A stretch of DNA of 18,655 nucleotides from Candidatus Sulfopaludibacter sp. SbA3 (GCA_900290315.1 OKRF01000106.1:1876-20530), one strand, 5' to 3'. Shown: positions 7,047-15,095, numbered from the stretch's first letter. Numbers and translations: made by a program. Notes: generated by a model not told the origin, from the letters alone.

Positions 7047-9199
7047 CGGAACATTTCGGCTGGGCAGCCTAAGTTCGCCACGGCGCCGCGCAGGGTGTTC
7101 GTCGCCATTTCGGGCTTGCCGAGGTCCTGGTAGAGCGAGACTACGTTGCGCGCGGCCAGGCACAGGTGGTTGTGCACCAGCGGGCACTTCAAATCCAGGT
7201 GGTTCCCTCCGGACCCGGCATCGAGCGCGCAGCTTCCCGGCGCGGATTGTCTGTAGAATGCCACCGCTTCGCGGGCCAGGCGCCCGTACTGTGAGTTCAG
7301 CAAAAACCCTTCCAGCAGAGTGATGGGCACCCGGTCGATATCGCCCAGGGCGCGGTAAGCATTGGCCATCTCCAGGAAGAACTCCTGATCGGGCTGAATG
7401 CTTCGGCCGAACTTCAACGCCTCCAGCGCCTTCTGCGGTTCCGATAAGCGGAGGTAGCTGCGCCCCAGTTCCAGATACAAGGGCGGCCACCCTGTCCGCA
7501 GCAACTGAACGCCGTGTTCCGCCGCGCGCTGCGCCATTACGCGTCCCGTGGCGGCATCCACCTGGGCGCCCCGCGTGAGCACGTCCACCGATTTTTGAAA
7601 CCACTGGCGGCTTTCGGGAGCCGGCGCCACCGCCTCTCCCTTCAACCGATAGGTGTAGCCGGCGCTGGCATAGGGCGGCGAAGCGCTCTTGTCATCCGGC
7701 AGGGTTCCGAGAATCGTCAGCGACCGGTCCATCTCCGCCACCGCCCGGTCGAGTTGCGGCGGGTTGGCGACCGTCCAGGCCACGGCCAGGCCGTTGTGCG
7801 ATTTGTAGCTGTTCGGGCAAGAGATCAGGTTGGCCCCGTATAACTTTTCGTCGTCGTACCAGTCGAAATACTTTTCGTCGTCGTACCAGTCGAAATTGCG
7901 GACAAAGGTGCGCGTCGCGAAGGCAAGGCAGACGATGCCGAGAATCGCGGCAGCCGCATCCCCCGGCCGCGACAGCTTGCTGCAAGCCGCGCGCACCGCC
8001 AGCACCAGCAGACAGGCAAAGGCAATCGACGGCACGTAAAGGAAGCGCTCAGCCATGATGGTTCCGGCGAAGATCAGCAGGTTCGATGTGGGAGCAAGCG
8101 CAGCGAAAAAGAGCCCGATACAGAAAAACACGGTTCTGTTTCGCCGATAGCCGGCCATGCCGCAAGCTCCCGCAGTCAGGCAGCACAACAACGCAATCAC
8201 GGTCTTCCAGTCTTCCCAGCGGGCAAGGCTCCAGCCGAACAGGGGGGTCTGATTGTAGGAATAGTCGCAGGAGAGCTGCGCCGGCCAGATCAGCAGCCAA
8301 AGGTACTTGCCGAGCACCTTGATGGCGGTGAGGCGGGCCGTCCAGAAATCCGCGCCAGTGAGCGGATTATCGGAGTAGGGAAAGATGATGGGCGGGTTGC
8401 CCGCGAAAACCGAAAAGCGCACGTAGAGATAGACCGCGCAGGGCAGGCCGATGGCCAGATAGCCCGGCACCCGGGAGGCCCAATTCTTCGAATCGGGAAA
8501 AGCCATGTCGTACAGGACGATGGCGGCCAGCACCACAATGGCGCTCTCCTTGGAAAACATCCCGATGGCGGTGACCGCCGCCGCCCCGGCCAGCCATGCC
8601 AGCCGCAGCATGCCGGATGTCCGTGTGCCGTAGATGTAGCAGAGCAGGCCGCCCAGCACACCCAGGCCCGCCAGCAGATCGGCGCGCCCCACGATGTTCG
8701 TTACCGATTCAGTGAGCAGCGGGTGCACGGCCCACACCGCGGCCATGGCGGCGGCCCAAATGCGTTGCTTGAACAGCAGCAGTCCCAGAGCGTATACCAA
8801 CACCGCGTTCAAGCCATGCAGCGCGAGATTGACCCAGTGGTAGCCGGCGGGATGGATGCCATTACCCAGCGTGACGTAGTTGAACAGGTAAGAGAGCGAG
8901 GTCAGTGGCCGGTACAGATTGGCGGGCTGCTTGGGCCAATAATCCTGCGTGAGCAGCAGGTGTATGTTCTCGGAGGTCGCGGCGTGGACGCGCGCGTCCA
9001 TCGGGATGGCCGCACGATTGTCGTAAGGGAATCCGTCGCGAAAGGAATTGGCGTTGGCCAGCAGGATGAGGGCCCAGAGCGTGGCAACGATCAGACCGTG
9101 ACGCCGCCAGATGGGATCGATCGGACTCGCTGCGATAGGCGCGGGAGCGGGTTGCGATGGCGGCAGGTCGGTCCGCCCCTTGCGTGGCCTGGATTTCAT
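7043..9199 (-). CDS. TMTC-like multi-span membrane protein with C-terminal TPR region
   Basis: A 718-residue protein from the ATG at 9199; an upstream in-frame start at 9352 would only add a basic, non-homologous stretch. The N-terminal two thirds is polytopic and matches the TMTC/DUF1736 O-mannosyltransferase-like family: NLYRPLTSLSYLFNY (about 94-108), GYHWVNLALHGLNAVLVY, WAVHPLLTESVTNIVGRADL, FSKESAIVV, and the DUF1736 block with FPYSDNPL and LIWPAQLSCDYS. The chain then passes RNFDW to CPNSYKSHNGLA, the usual entry to the TPR part, where repeats such as LYLELGRSYLRLSEPQKALE are visible. The likely role is glycosyl transfer from a lipid carrier at the membrane, but no bacterial substrate is established. 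An extra copy of nine residues (DWYDDEK repeated near 434-452) comes from a 27-bp duplication. It converges on the radical SAM gene with overlapping stops. Confidence 0.8.
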   Translation of the reverse strand: MKSRPRKGRTDLPPSQPAPAPIAASPIDPIWRRHGLIVATLWALILLANANSFRDGFPYDNRAAIPMDARVHAATSENIHLLLTQDYWPKQPANLYRPLTSLSYLFNYVTLGNGIHPAGYHWVNLALHGLNAVLVYALGLLLFKQRIWAAAMAAVWAVHPLLTESVTNIVGRADLLAGLGVLGGLLCYIYGTRTSGMLRLAWLAGAAAVTAIGMFSKESAIVVLAAIVLYDMAFPDSKNWASRVPGYLAIGLPCAVYLYVRFSVFAGNPPIIFPYSDNPLTGADFWTARLTAIKVLGKYLWLLIWPAQLSCDYSYNQTPLFGWSLARWEDWKTVIALLCCLTAGACGMAGYRRNRTVFFCIGLFFAALAPTSNLLIFAGTIMAERFLYVPSIAFACLLVLAVRAACSKLSRPGDAAAAILGIVCLAFATRTFVRNFDWYDDEKYFDWYDDEKLYGANLISCPNSYKSHNGLAVAWTVANPPQLDRAVAEMDRSLTILGTLPDDKSASPPYASAGYTYRLKGEAVAPAPESRQWFQKSVDVLTRGAQVDAATGRVMAQRAAEHGVQLLRTGWPPLYLELGRSYLRLSEPQKALEALKFGRSIQPDQEFFLEMANAYRALGDIDRVPITLLEGFLLNSQYGRLAREAVAFYRQSAPGSCALDAGSGGNHLDLKCPLVHNHLCLAARNVVSLYQDLGKPEMATNTLRGAVANLGCPAEMFR
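7844..7897 (-). repeat. 27-bp in-frame tandem duplication in the TMTC-like gene
   Basis: Bases 7844-7870 and 7871-7897 are adjacent copies differing only at the last position. On the minus strand they encode FDWYDDEK twice. Related proteins have a single W-x-D-E type segment here before the CPxSxKxHN motif, so the second copy looks like an insertion. The reading frame is kept. Confidence 0.9.
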
Positions 9200-9547
9200 T
9201 CGGTGAACCACCACTTTAAGTAATTCGCGGCGCGCGCCGCAAGTATACGCTGCAAACCGGTGCACCCGGTTCATGAGGCGAAGCCTCACCCGGAAGCGGT
9301 GAAAAAATGCAGTTCGCAGGCGAAACCGCCGGCGCTGCCACCGGCGAGTCATGTGTTTGCTTTGGTGGGGCCTGCTTCAGCCGGCTTTGGCCTGCCAACA
9401 CCCGCTGGCGGCGCTTCTTTTCACAGCTTGCCTGGCTCCGCTTTGCCCCTTTTACGAAATCGCGACGCGTTTTTCCTTCGGCGGCCAGACGCGTGTACAG
9501 CAGTTCGCTTGCCCGCTCCGCCATGTGCAACAATGGGAAGAATCTCT
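9200..9547 (+). promoter_or_regulatory. Divergent intergenic region with hairpin-rich guaB leader
   Basis: There is no convincing gene in these 348 bases between the minus-strand TMTC-like gene and guaB. On the plus strand three perfect 6-bp hairpins lie close together: AACCGG/CCGGTT (9255-9260 with 9266-9271, 5-base loop), TGAGGC/GCCTCA (9274-9279 with 9283-9288, GAA loop) and CGCCGG/CCGGCG (9327-9332 with 9341-9346, 8-base loop). A GC-rich stretch follows, with GGCCTGC twice around an AGCCGGCT palindrome. The guaB ribosome-binding site GGGAAG is at 9535-9540. No clear promoter hexamers and no known riboswitch consensus were recognised. An untranslated guaB leader is plausible. Confidence 0.35.
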
Positions 9548-11002
9548 ATGATTCAAGACGTACTCACCGAGGGCCTGACTTTCGATGACGTTTTACTCGA
9601 ACCGGCCCGTAGCGAAGTACTTCCCGCTGAAGTCGACACCCGAACCTGCCTCACTCGGCAAATTGGCCTGAATATCCCGATTGTCTCCGCCGCGATGGAT
9701 ACCGTGACGGAGTCGCACCTGGCGATCGCGCTGGCGCAGCAGGGCGGTATCGGAATCGTCCACCGCAACATGTCCATTGAACGGCAGGCGGAGGAAGTGG
9801 ACCGCGTGAAACGCAGCGAAAGCGGCATGATCGTGGACCCCATCACGATCGAGCCGGAGCAATCCATCGCGGCCGCCCAGGCCCTGATGCAGCGCTACCG
9901 CATCTCCGGAGTCCCCGTGACCAAGGGCGGAAAGCTGGTGGGCATTCTCACCAATCGCGATCTGCGCTTCGAGACGCGCTTCGACCTGCCCATCAGCGAA
10001 GTCATGACCAAGGAGAATCTCGTCACTGTTCCGGTAGGCACTACGCTGGAACAGGCTGAAGCGATTCTGCACAAGCACCGCGTGGAAAAGCTCCTGGTGG
10101 TGGACGATCAATTCCGCCTGAAAGGCCTCATCACCGTCAAGGACATTCAGAAGAAATTGAAGTACCCCAACTCCGCCAAAGACAGCCAGGGACGCTTGCG
10201 CGTGGGCGCGGCCATCGGCGCCACGGGCGATTTTCTGGAGCGCGCGCAGGAATTGTGGAAGCGCAAGGTGGACGTGGTGGCCATCGATACCGCGCACGGC
10301 CACAGCGGCCGCGTGATGGCCGCGGTCAAAACCATCAAGTGCAAACTGCCCGAGCTGCAGCTCATCACCGGCAATGTGGCCACTTACGAAGGCGCCAAGG
10401 AGCTGATCTCACTCGGTGTGGACGGCATCAAAGTGGGCATCGGACCGGGTTCCATCTGCACCACGCGCGTGGTATCGGGCGCAGGCGTTCCGCAGATCAC
10501 CGCGATTTCCGAGTGTTCCCGGGCGACGCGCGAAGCCGGCGTGCCGCTCATCGCCGATGGCGGCATCAAGTTCTCTGGCGACGTCACCAAGGCCATTGCC
10601 GCAGGCGCGGACACGGTGATGATCGGCAGTCTGCTGGCCGGCACCGATGAGAGCCCCGGCGAGACCATCCTGTACCAGGGCCGCACTTTCAAAACGTATC
10701 GCGGGATGGGGTCCATGGGCGCCATGACGCAGGGCAGCAGCGACCGTTACGCTCAGAATCCCAACGGCAAACTGGTGCCGGAAGGCATCGAAGGGCGCGT
10801 TGCGGCCAAGGGCCCTCTGTCCGAACTGGTCTATCAACTGGTGGGCGGTCTGCGCAGTGGCATGGGCTATGTGGGCGCCAACGATATCGACGAACTGCAC
10901 CAGAAGGCCCGATTCCTGCGCATCTCGCCTGCGGGCTTGCGGGAAAGCCACGTGCACGACGTCATCATCACCAAAGAAGCGCCCAACTACCGCGTGGAGT
11001 AG
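9548..11002 (+). CDS. guaB: Inosine-5'-monophosphate dehydrogenase
   Basis: A 484-residue cytoplasmic enzyme that oxidises IMP to XMP with NAD+, the committed step of GMP synthesis. The N-terminus MIQDVLTEGLTFDDVLLEP is diagnostic. Two CBS modules occupy about residues 90-205 (for example YRISGVPVTKGGKLVGILTNRDLRF split around ISEVMTKENLVTVP). The active-site loop GIGPGSICTTR carries the catalytic cysteine, residue 304. The flap motif MGSMGAMTQGSSDRY includes the Arg400-Tyr401 pair used in hydrolysis. The start at 9548 is set by GGGAAG seven bases upstream and by the family's N-terminus; the frame stays open back to 9260, but that stretch is not IMPDH-like. The length is standard for bacterial IMPDH. 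The last 16 bases overlap the end of the convergent DUF2252 gene. Confidence 0.97.
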   Translation: MIQDVLTEGLTFDDVLLEPARSEVLPAEVDTRTCLTRQIGLNIPIVSAAMDTVTESHLAIALAQQGGIGIVHRNMSIERQAEEVDRVKRSESGMIVDPITIEPEQSIAAAQALMQRYRISGVPVTKGGKLVGILTNRDLRFETRFDLPISEVMTKENLVTVPVGTTLEQAEAILHKHRVEKLLVVDDQFRLKGLITVKDIQKKLKYPNSAKDSQGRLRVGAAIGATGDFLERAQELWKRKVDVVAIDTAHGHSGRVMAAVKTIKCKLPELQLITGNVATYEGAKELISLGVDGIKVGIGPGSICTTRVVSGAGVPQITAISECSRATREAGVPLIADGGIKFSGDVTKAIAAGADTVMIGSLLAGTDESPGETILYQGRTFKTYRGMGSMGAMTQGSSDRYAQNPNGKLVPEGIEGRVAAKGPLSELVYQLVGGLRSGMGYVGANDIDELHQKARFLRISPAGLRESHVHDVIITKEAPNYRVE

Positions 11003-12048
11003 TCTTCAAAATCGGCTAGTACGGCCTTTTCCATTTTGCGGGCGGCGCTCAGCAGCCAGCCGCGCGGCCGCTTCGTCAAATCGTTGTGTAGCACGCGGGC
11101 TTTGGCGCTGCCCAGATGCACGTTGGCCGTCTCCCACCCCATGGCCTGCAACAAATGAATCTCATCGCGCTCCTTGGGCAGCGCGGAAAGTTCGATGCGT
11201 GAACAGTCGGGCGCGAGGCGGCGCACAATCCAGCGCTTCTGGAGGCGCACATAGGGATCCGGACACCGCACGGCACAGTCGATAATCTCCTGATACCGAA
11301 TGGGAGCGGTACCCTTGCCCTCCTCCGCCCAGACGCAGGCTGATGGCGCCAGCGCCTTAGCTTCGCGCGCCACGGATCCGCCGTGCCACTCGGCGATGGC
11401 CACGTAGCGCTGGCGGCCCAGGCTGCCCAGACCGGCTACGCGATGCGACACCCGCCAGTGCAATCCGCTCTCCGGCATCATGTTGGCGATAGCTTTCAGC
11501 GCGCCGGCCGGCGGTTCCTCCGCCACCTCTTCCAGGGCGTGCAGCTTCTCCCAGTACTGCTCGGGCTCATGCAGGCGCGCCGTGGCCATGTGGCGCAGGC
11601 TGGCATGGTGTTCGGCGAGGGCGAACGGCCGGCCTCCCGCTTCCAGAGCCTCCAGGTAGCCCTTGAGGATAACCGCGATTCCCTCCTTGACATCGCATGT
11701 CATCTGGGCGAGCAGCGCGCTGGCCGCCAGGCGGAGCAGGTCGTTCGTGTAGGGCATGTTCCAGGCTTCGTCGAAATCGTTAATGCCCCAGATGAGCCGG
11801 CCCTCTTTGTCGCGCCACGTTCCGAAATTCTCTACGTGCAGATCGCCCACCGCCAGTACCGAGGGCGCCGCGGCAGCCTCGGGGCAAACATCCCGCCAGA
11901 TCTGCGCCCACCGGTAATACGTGGCACGCAGAAATGGGAAGGGATTGGTGCGCATCTGCTCGTGCTTGAAGCGCAGATCCTTCTCGACGATGGTCAGATG
12001 GCGGGCCAGCCACGTCTCGTACCGTTCCGTTGCCTTTGCGATCTTCAT
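10987..12048 (-). CDS. DUF2252 family protein (kinase-like fold)
   Basis: A 353-residue protein recognised as DUF2252. The motif GDLHVENFG (68-76) mimics the catalytic-loop pattern of aminoglycoside-phosphotransferase-type kinases (GDxHxxN), and INDFDEA (89-95) mimics the metal-binding DFG-like motif. The upstream helix KHEQMRTNPFPFLRATYYR is typical of the family. This suggests a phosphotransfer or nucleotide-binding activity, but no substrate is established for the family. The start ATG at 12048 overlaps the sixA stop in an ATGA arrangement (12045-12048), so translation is probably coupled. It is third in a minus-strand operon after a GNAT gene and sixA. Its 3' end overlaps guaB tail to tail by 16 bases. 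Confidence 0.85.
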   Translation of the reverse strand: MKIAKATERYETWLARHLTIVEKDLRFKHEQMRTNPFPFLRATYYRWAQIWRDVCPEAAAAPSVLAVGDLHVENFGTWRDKEGRLIWGINDFDEAWNMPYTNDLLRLAASALLAQMTCDVKEGIAVILKGYLEALEAGGRPFALAEHHASLRHMATARLHEPEQYWEKLHALEEVAEEPPAGALKAIANMMPESGLHWRVSHRVAGLGSLGRQRYVAIAEWHGGSVAREAKALAPSACVWAEEGKGTAPIRYQEIIDCAVRCPDPYVRLQKRWIVRRLAPDCSRIELSALPKERDEIHLLQAMGWETANVHLGSAKARVLHNDLTKRPRGWLLSAARKMEKAVLADFEDYSTR

Positions 12049-12527
12049 TCTGCCACCGCCGGAACCATCATCCATTTGAGGATACAGCGCGGATGGGCCG
12101 CGATGCTCTCGCAGTCCACGCGCACCAGGGCCGCCTTCTTCATGTCGATCGCCAGCGACGGGCTGTTCAGCAGCATCGCCGCCAAGGAACTCATCAGCGG
12201 CTCGTGGCTGGCCAACAGGATCGCGCTCTCGTCCTGGCAGGCGCGAATCTCGTCCCACGTATCGTGAGGGGAAGCGTTCGGCACCAGGGCCTTCGTGCGC
12301 AGGATTTTCCCCTTGTAACCCAGCACGTCGGCCGCGATATCCGCGGTCTCCACGGCGCGTTTGTAGGGGCTGGAAAGCATCAGGCTCAGCGAGACGCCGG
12401 CCGCGCGGGCGCGCTTCATGACGCGCCGCAGCTTTTCTTTGCCCTCGCTCGTAAGAGCCCGCTCGGAATCGGGATGGCCCGGTGCGGCATCCTCGGCAAT
12501 CCCATGGCGCAAAAGATAAATCTGCAT
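12045..12527 (-). CDS. sixA: Phosphohistidine phosphatase SixA
   Basis: A 160-residue histidine phosphatase superfamily protein. The catalytic LLRHG motif is at residues 5-9 (His8 is the expected phospho-acceptor), the SSPYKRAVETA motif with Arg57 at 52-62, and the second active-site histidine is in ASHEP (His108). The small size, and the absence of the insertions seen in phosphoglycerate mutases, fits SixA, which removes phosphate from protein histidines (in E. coli acting on phosphorelay or PTS partners). It starts 9 bases after the GNAT stop and its own stop overlaps the DUF2252 start, so the three are likely one transcript. No strong ribosome-binding site is visible, in keeping with coupling to the upstream gene. 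Confidence 0.9.
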   Translation of the reverse strand: MQIYLLRHGIAEDAAPGHPDSERALTSEGKEKLRRVMKRARAAGVSLSLMLSSPYKRAVETADIAADVLGYKGKILRTKALVPNASPHDTWDEIRACQDESAILLASHEPLMSSLAAMLLNSPSLAIDMKKAALVRVDCESIAAHPRCILKWMMVPAVAE

Positions 12528-12536
12528 CTACGGCCA

Positions 12537-13352
12537 TCATACACTGCTACCTCTCAAGCGCCACTTCGTTCGCGTGTAGGCGATCCGGAATCCCGTTCGC
12601 TCGGCGTTCCGCTGCGAGTTGCCGGCCGCTTCGGCCACCATCATGGCCAGGTCGCAGCCGTTGTCGAAAGCGTAACGCAGGCGCTCCCGCAGCAGTACCC
12701 CTTGCAGCCCGCGGCGCCGCATCTCCGGAACGGTAGCCGCGCCGGCGAAGAGGGCGACGCCTTTATGGATACACAGCGCACCAGCGGCGCCGGGCTGGCC
12801 GTCCAAGTCGGCGAGGAAGCAGACCGTGCCCCCGCGCGCGGAGGAAATGGCGCAAGTCCGCGACAGAGAGTCCAGCAACTCCGGATGTTCGTGCGTCCAG
12901 GCACGGGCATTGATGCTGCTCCACAGCTCCGCCTCCCCGGGGCCGGTAACCCGCACCGTGATCGGTCCATGGTCTTCGGCCGCGGGCCTCTCCACACACC
13001 GGTACAGGACGTTGCTAATCTCCATCGGCCTGTACTGGCGGGCGCAGAGAAGGTCCAGGGCGGCGACGCCAACAAGTGGACTTACTTCATGAAGCACCGG
13101 CGCCCCGCGATCGCGAAAGAAGCACTCGATCACATCCAACGAGGCCGCCCTCAATTCCTCGAAGATGCCGAGACCGAAAGTCTGCGTGACTGGAGAGTCG
13201 GCGCCATCGAAAACCGCGTATGCTCCGGCGCACTCCATCCACTGGGCGCCGCTGGCGGGGAACAGGCGCCGCCGCGCCTCTGCGAACTGCGCACACGCGT
13301 GCCCTTCGGTGCGCTCCAGGCGCCTTGCCAGTGAAAGATCGGCAAAAACCAT
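12537..13352 (-). CDS. GNAT family N-acetyltransferase
   Basis: A 271-residue protein from the ATG at 13352; an in-frame ATG at 13376 would add eight residues. The C-terminal half contains a GNAT core: beta-strand VALFAGAATVPEMRRRGLQG (199-218), where RRRGLQG is the acetyl-CoA pyrophosphate loop (R/QxxGxG/A type), followed by the helix VLLRERLRYAFDNG, and AGNSQRNAERTGFRIAYTRTKW, which is the usual end of the fold (N-xxx-RxGF). The N-terminal 120 residues look like a degenerate first GNAT-like half. The acceptor substrate is unknown. It is the first gene of the minus-strand operon with sixA and DUF2252, divergent from the membrane-protein gene at 13394. Confidence 0.8.
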   Translation of the reverse strand: MVFADLSLARRLERTEGHACAQFAEARRRLFPASGAQWMECAGAYAVFDGADSPVTQTFGLGIFEELRAASLDVIECFFRDRGAPVLHEVSPLVGVAALDLLCARQYRPMEISNVLYRCVERPAAEDHGPITVRVTGPGEAELWSSINARAWTHEHPELLDSLSRTCAISSARGGTVCFLADLDGQPGAAGALCIHKGVALFAGAATVPEMRRRGLQGVLLRERLRYAFDNGCDLAMMVAEAAGNSQRNAERTGFRIAYTRTKWRLRGSSV

Positions 13353-13393
13353 GGCACTTGGTATAGTACACGTCAAACAGCCTTGCCCGCCCG

Positions 13394-13933
13394 ATGCATG
13401 TAGAATGGGTGGACGTGCCCCGCGTGCGTACCGTCCGGATGTGTTGGATCGTCGCGGGATTGATATTCGGATTCTTCGTAGTGCTGGCCGGACCGCTCTT
13501 TCTTTTCTGGGACGCGCTGCACCCTGCGTGGAGTGAAAGCAGCCTCACGGCCGAATTTCAATCCATCCGCTACGAGTCCGGCGGACTGGTCTTCCGTTAC
13601 GCGGTCCATAACCTGACACGCCATGCCGCGCAGTTTCAGGCCACGCTCACGGAAATCCATACGCTGCAGGCGAACGACCGGCCATCGGTCGGCTATCCCA
13701 ACGTCCTCCTGCCATTCAACGTGCCGGCCCGTGGGTCGCACGTTGTCGAAGTGCGGCTGGAATTGCCCGCCTTCGCACTGCAGAACGAAGCCCTCACTCC
13801 TCCTCTCACTCCGCCGCCCCCCACCGCAGCCGCCACACAGTTCTCCCTGGAGAACGCGCTGACCGATCTGAACGGGTTCGAACTCGTGGATGAAACCAAC
13901 GGCATCCGCCTGGTGCTGCCGAGAGGCTGGTAA
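13394..13933 (+). CDS. Unknown single-span membrane-anchored protein
   Basis: I do not recognise the family. It is 179 residues from the ATG at 13394; a GTG at 13415, just after the -10-like TAGAAT, would give 172. Neither start has a good ribosome-binding site. A hydrophobic helix at about 17-40 (CWIVAGLIFGFFVVLAGPLFLFW) anchors a domain of about 140 residues that is probably outside the cytoplasm. That domain looks beta-rich (GLVFRYAVHNLTRHAAQFQATL, SHVVEVRLELPAF) with a Pro-rich linker (LTPPLTPPPPT) near residues 135-145. The middle resembles a small immunoglobulin-like or LEA-like sandwich in strand pattern only. It leads a plus-strand cluster with another small membrane protein (23 bases on) and a LolA-like gene. 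Confidence 0.6.
   Translation: MHVEWVDVPRVRTVRMCWIVAGLIFGFFVVLAGPLFLFWDALHPAWSESSLTAEFQSIRYESGGLVFRYAVHNLTRHAAQFQATLTEIHTLQANDRPSVGYPNVLLPFNVPARGSHVVEVRLELPAFALQNEALTPPLTPPPPTAAATQFSLENALTDLNGFELVDETNGIRLVLPRGW
13401..13406 (+). promoter_or_regulatory. -10-like TAGAAT ahead of a possible leaderless GTG start
   Basis: TAGAAT at 13401-13406 matches five of six -10 bases and is followed directly by GGGTG and a GTG codon at 13415. The same arrangement recurs at 13941 (TAAAAT, two bases, GGGTG, ATG at 13957). An alternative promoter core, TATAGT at 13362-13367, lies in the 41-base divergent gap. Confidence 0.25.
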
Positions 13934-13940
13934 CCCCTGT

Positions 13941-13946
13941 TAAAAT
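13941..13946 (+). promoter_or_regulatory. -10-like TAAAAT just upstream of the 13957 gene
   Basis: TAAAAT at 13941-13946 matches five of six -10 bases and ends ten bases before the ATG at 13957. A start about seven bases downstream would give an almost leaderless mRNA, which fits the lack of a purine-rich ribosome-binding site in front of this gene. Confidence 0.3.
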
Positions 13947-13956
13947 ACGGGTGTAG

Positions 13957-14295
13957 ATGCTGAAGCGATTCATCCTGTGGGATTTTGCGCGGGCCAGTTG
14001 GCAATACGATGTCATGGTCGCGATCATCCTGGCCTTTATTTTTCTGACCCCTCGCGACTGGTTCCGTGACCAGCCCCGCATTCCCAGCGCCAGCAGCATT
14101 GTCCCGCTGCCGGCGGATGGATTCTTTGTTCCCATCGAGGTGCTGCAGAAGACCCCCGAGAATCAGCGCGTCTCCTCGCTGACCAGGCAAATCCGGACGT
14201 TGCCCGGACACACGCACTTCACGGTCACCCGAATCGAACCGATTCTGAATTCGGAAGGCGAACTGCAGGGGTATATGGCGTTCGCGCGGCCTTGA
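13957..14295 (+). CDS. Unknown small single-span membrane protein
   Basis: A 112-residue protein I cannot assign. A single hydrophobic helix (VMVAIILAFIFLT, about 19-31) is followed by DWFRDQP and a soluble tail of about 75 residues. The tail contains FFVPIEVLQ and HFTVTRIEPILNSEGELQGYMAF, which reads as a short beta-rich module. The short N-terminus (MLKRFILWDFARASWQYD) suggests an N-in orientation with the tail outside. Coding is supported by its position in a tight same-strand series: 23 bases after the preceding membrane-protein gene and 68 before the LolA-like gene. No purine-rich ribosome-binding site is present. It may be an accessory of the LolA-like protein; this is inference from position only. 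Confidence 0.6.
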   Translation: MLKRFILWDFARASWQYDVMVAIILAFIFLTPRDWFRDQPRIPSASSIVPLPADGFFVPIEVLQKTPENQRVSSLTRQIRTLPGHTHFTVTRIEPILNSEGELQGYMAFARP

Positions 14296-14363
14296 ACCGG
14301 CCCAGTTTGGCGAGCGTACTCCCCAGCGGGATGGCTTGCGTATGTTGGAATAGGAGTAAGTGG

Positions 14364-15071
14364 ATGCGCTGCTTTCGATTGTCGCTCGTCCTCCTCGGAA
14401 TCGTCACCACGCTCACGGCCGCTGCCGGGTTGGCGTCCGACGATCTGGCCGAAGTGTTCGCCCGGCTCGATAGGGCTGCGCCGGGCTTCCGGGGATTCTC
14501 GGCGGAGGTGCGCAAGGTGAAACACTCGGCGCTGATTCCGGAAGACGACGTGCAAACCGGCAAGATCGTGGTGCGGCGTGCCAAACCCCACGAATTGCAG
14601 ATGCGTCTGGATATAGACCCGCCGGATCAGCAGGAGGCAGTGCTGGACGGAACCAAACTCGAGATCTATTACCCCAAGAGCAACACGATTCAACCTTACC
14701 TGTTAGGGAAAACCGCCAAGCCCATGCTGGAGCAGGTCTTGATTCTGGGATGGGGCAGCACCAGCCGGGATTTGAAATCTGCGTACGACATCACCTACGG
14801 CGGGCAGGAGACGGTGGCGGGCCAGAAATCGGTACGTCTGGACCTGATTCCGAAAGACAAAGATCTGCTTGCACACATACCCAGGTTTGAGCTTTGGATC
14901 TCTGAAGAAAGCGCCACCAGCGGCATCGCCGTGCAAGTCGAAATTTACGAAAAAGGTGGCAATGACTACAATTTAGCCACTTACACCAACATCAAACTGC
15001 GCGGCGTATCGGAATCCGAAGTGAAATTAAACGCACCTAAGAATGCGCACTCGGAGAAACCGATCAAATAG
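14364..15071 (+). CDS. LolA-like secreted lipoprotein-carrier-family protein
   Basis: A 235-residue protein with a signal peptide (about 1-24, MRCFRLSLVLLGIVTTLTAA). The mature chain has the LolA/LppX-like order: an N-terminal helix (DLAEVFARLDRAAPGFRGF), a strand FSAEVRKVK, then a half-barrel of strands such as GKIVVRRAKPHELQMRLDID, EAVLDGTKLEIYYPKSNTIQ, AYDITYGGQETVAGQKSVRL and PRFELWISEES. The start is set by GGAG at 14353-14356, seven bases ahead of the ATG; the frame remains open upstream to 14292 but that portion is not a signal sequence. Such proteins carry lipid or lipoprotein cargo across the periplasm. No LolB or LolCDE gene is nearby, so it may be a paralogue with a specialised cargo. 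Confidence 0.75.
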   Translation: MRCFRLSLVLLGIVTTLTAAAGLASDDLAEVFARLDRAAPGFRGFSAEVRKVKHSALIPEDDVQTGKIVVRRAKPHELQMRLDIDPPDQQEAVLDGTKLEIYYPKSNTIQPYLLGKTAKPMLEQVLILGWGSTSRDLKSAYDITYGGQETVAGQKSVRLDLIPKDKDLLAHIPRFELWISEESATSGIAVQVEIYEKGGNDYNLATYTNIKLRGVSESEVKLNAPKNAHSEKPIK

Positions 15072-15095
15072 GAGTTACGTTCTTTAGGGCAAGGC

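Noticed and set aside
9260..9547. N-terminal extension of guaB by 96 codons
   Set aside because: Known IMP dehydrogenases begin near the MIQDVLTEGLTFDD sequence, the ribosome-binding site is at 9535-9540, and the extension is Pro/Ala-rich with no recognisable domain.
12030..13334. Plus-strand open frame of 434 codons over sixA and the GNAT gene
   Set aside because: Both minus-strand genes have clear catalytic motifs and operon spacing; the plus-strand translation has none.
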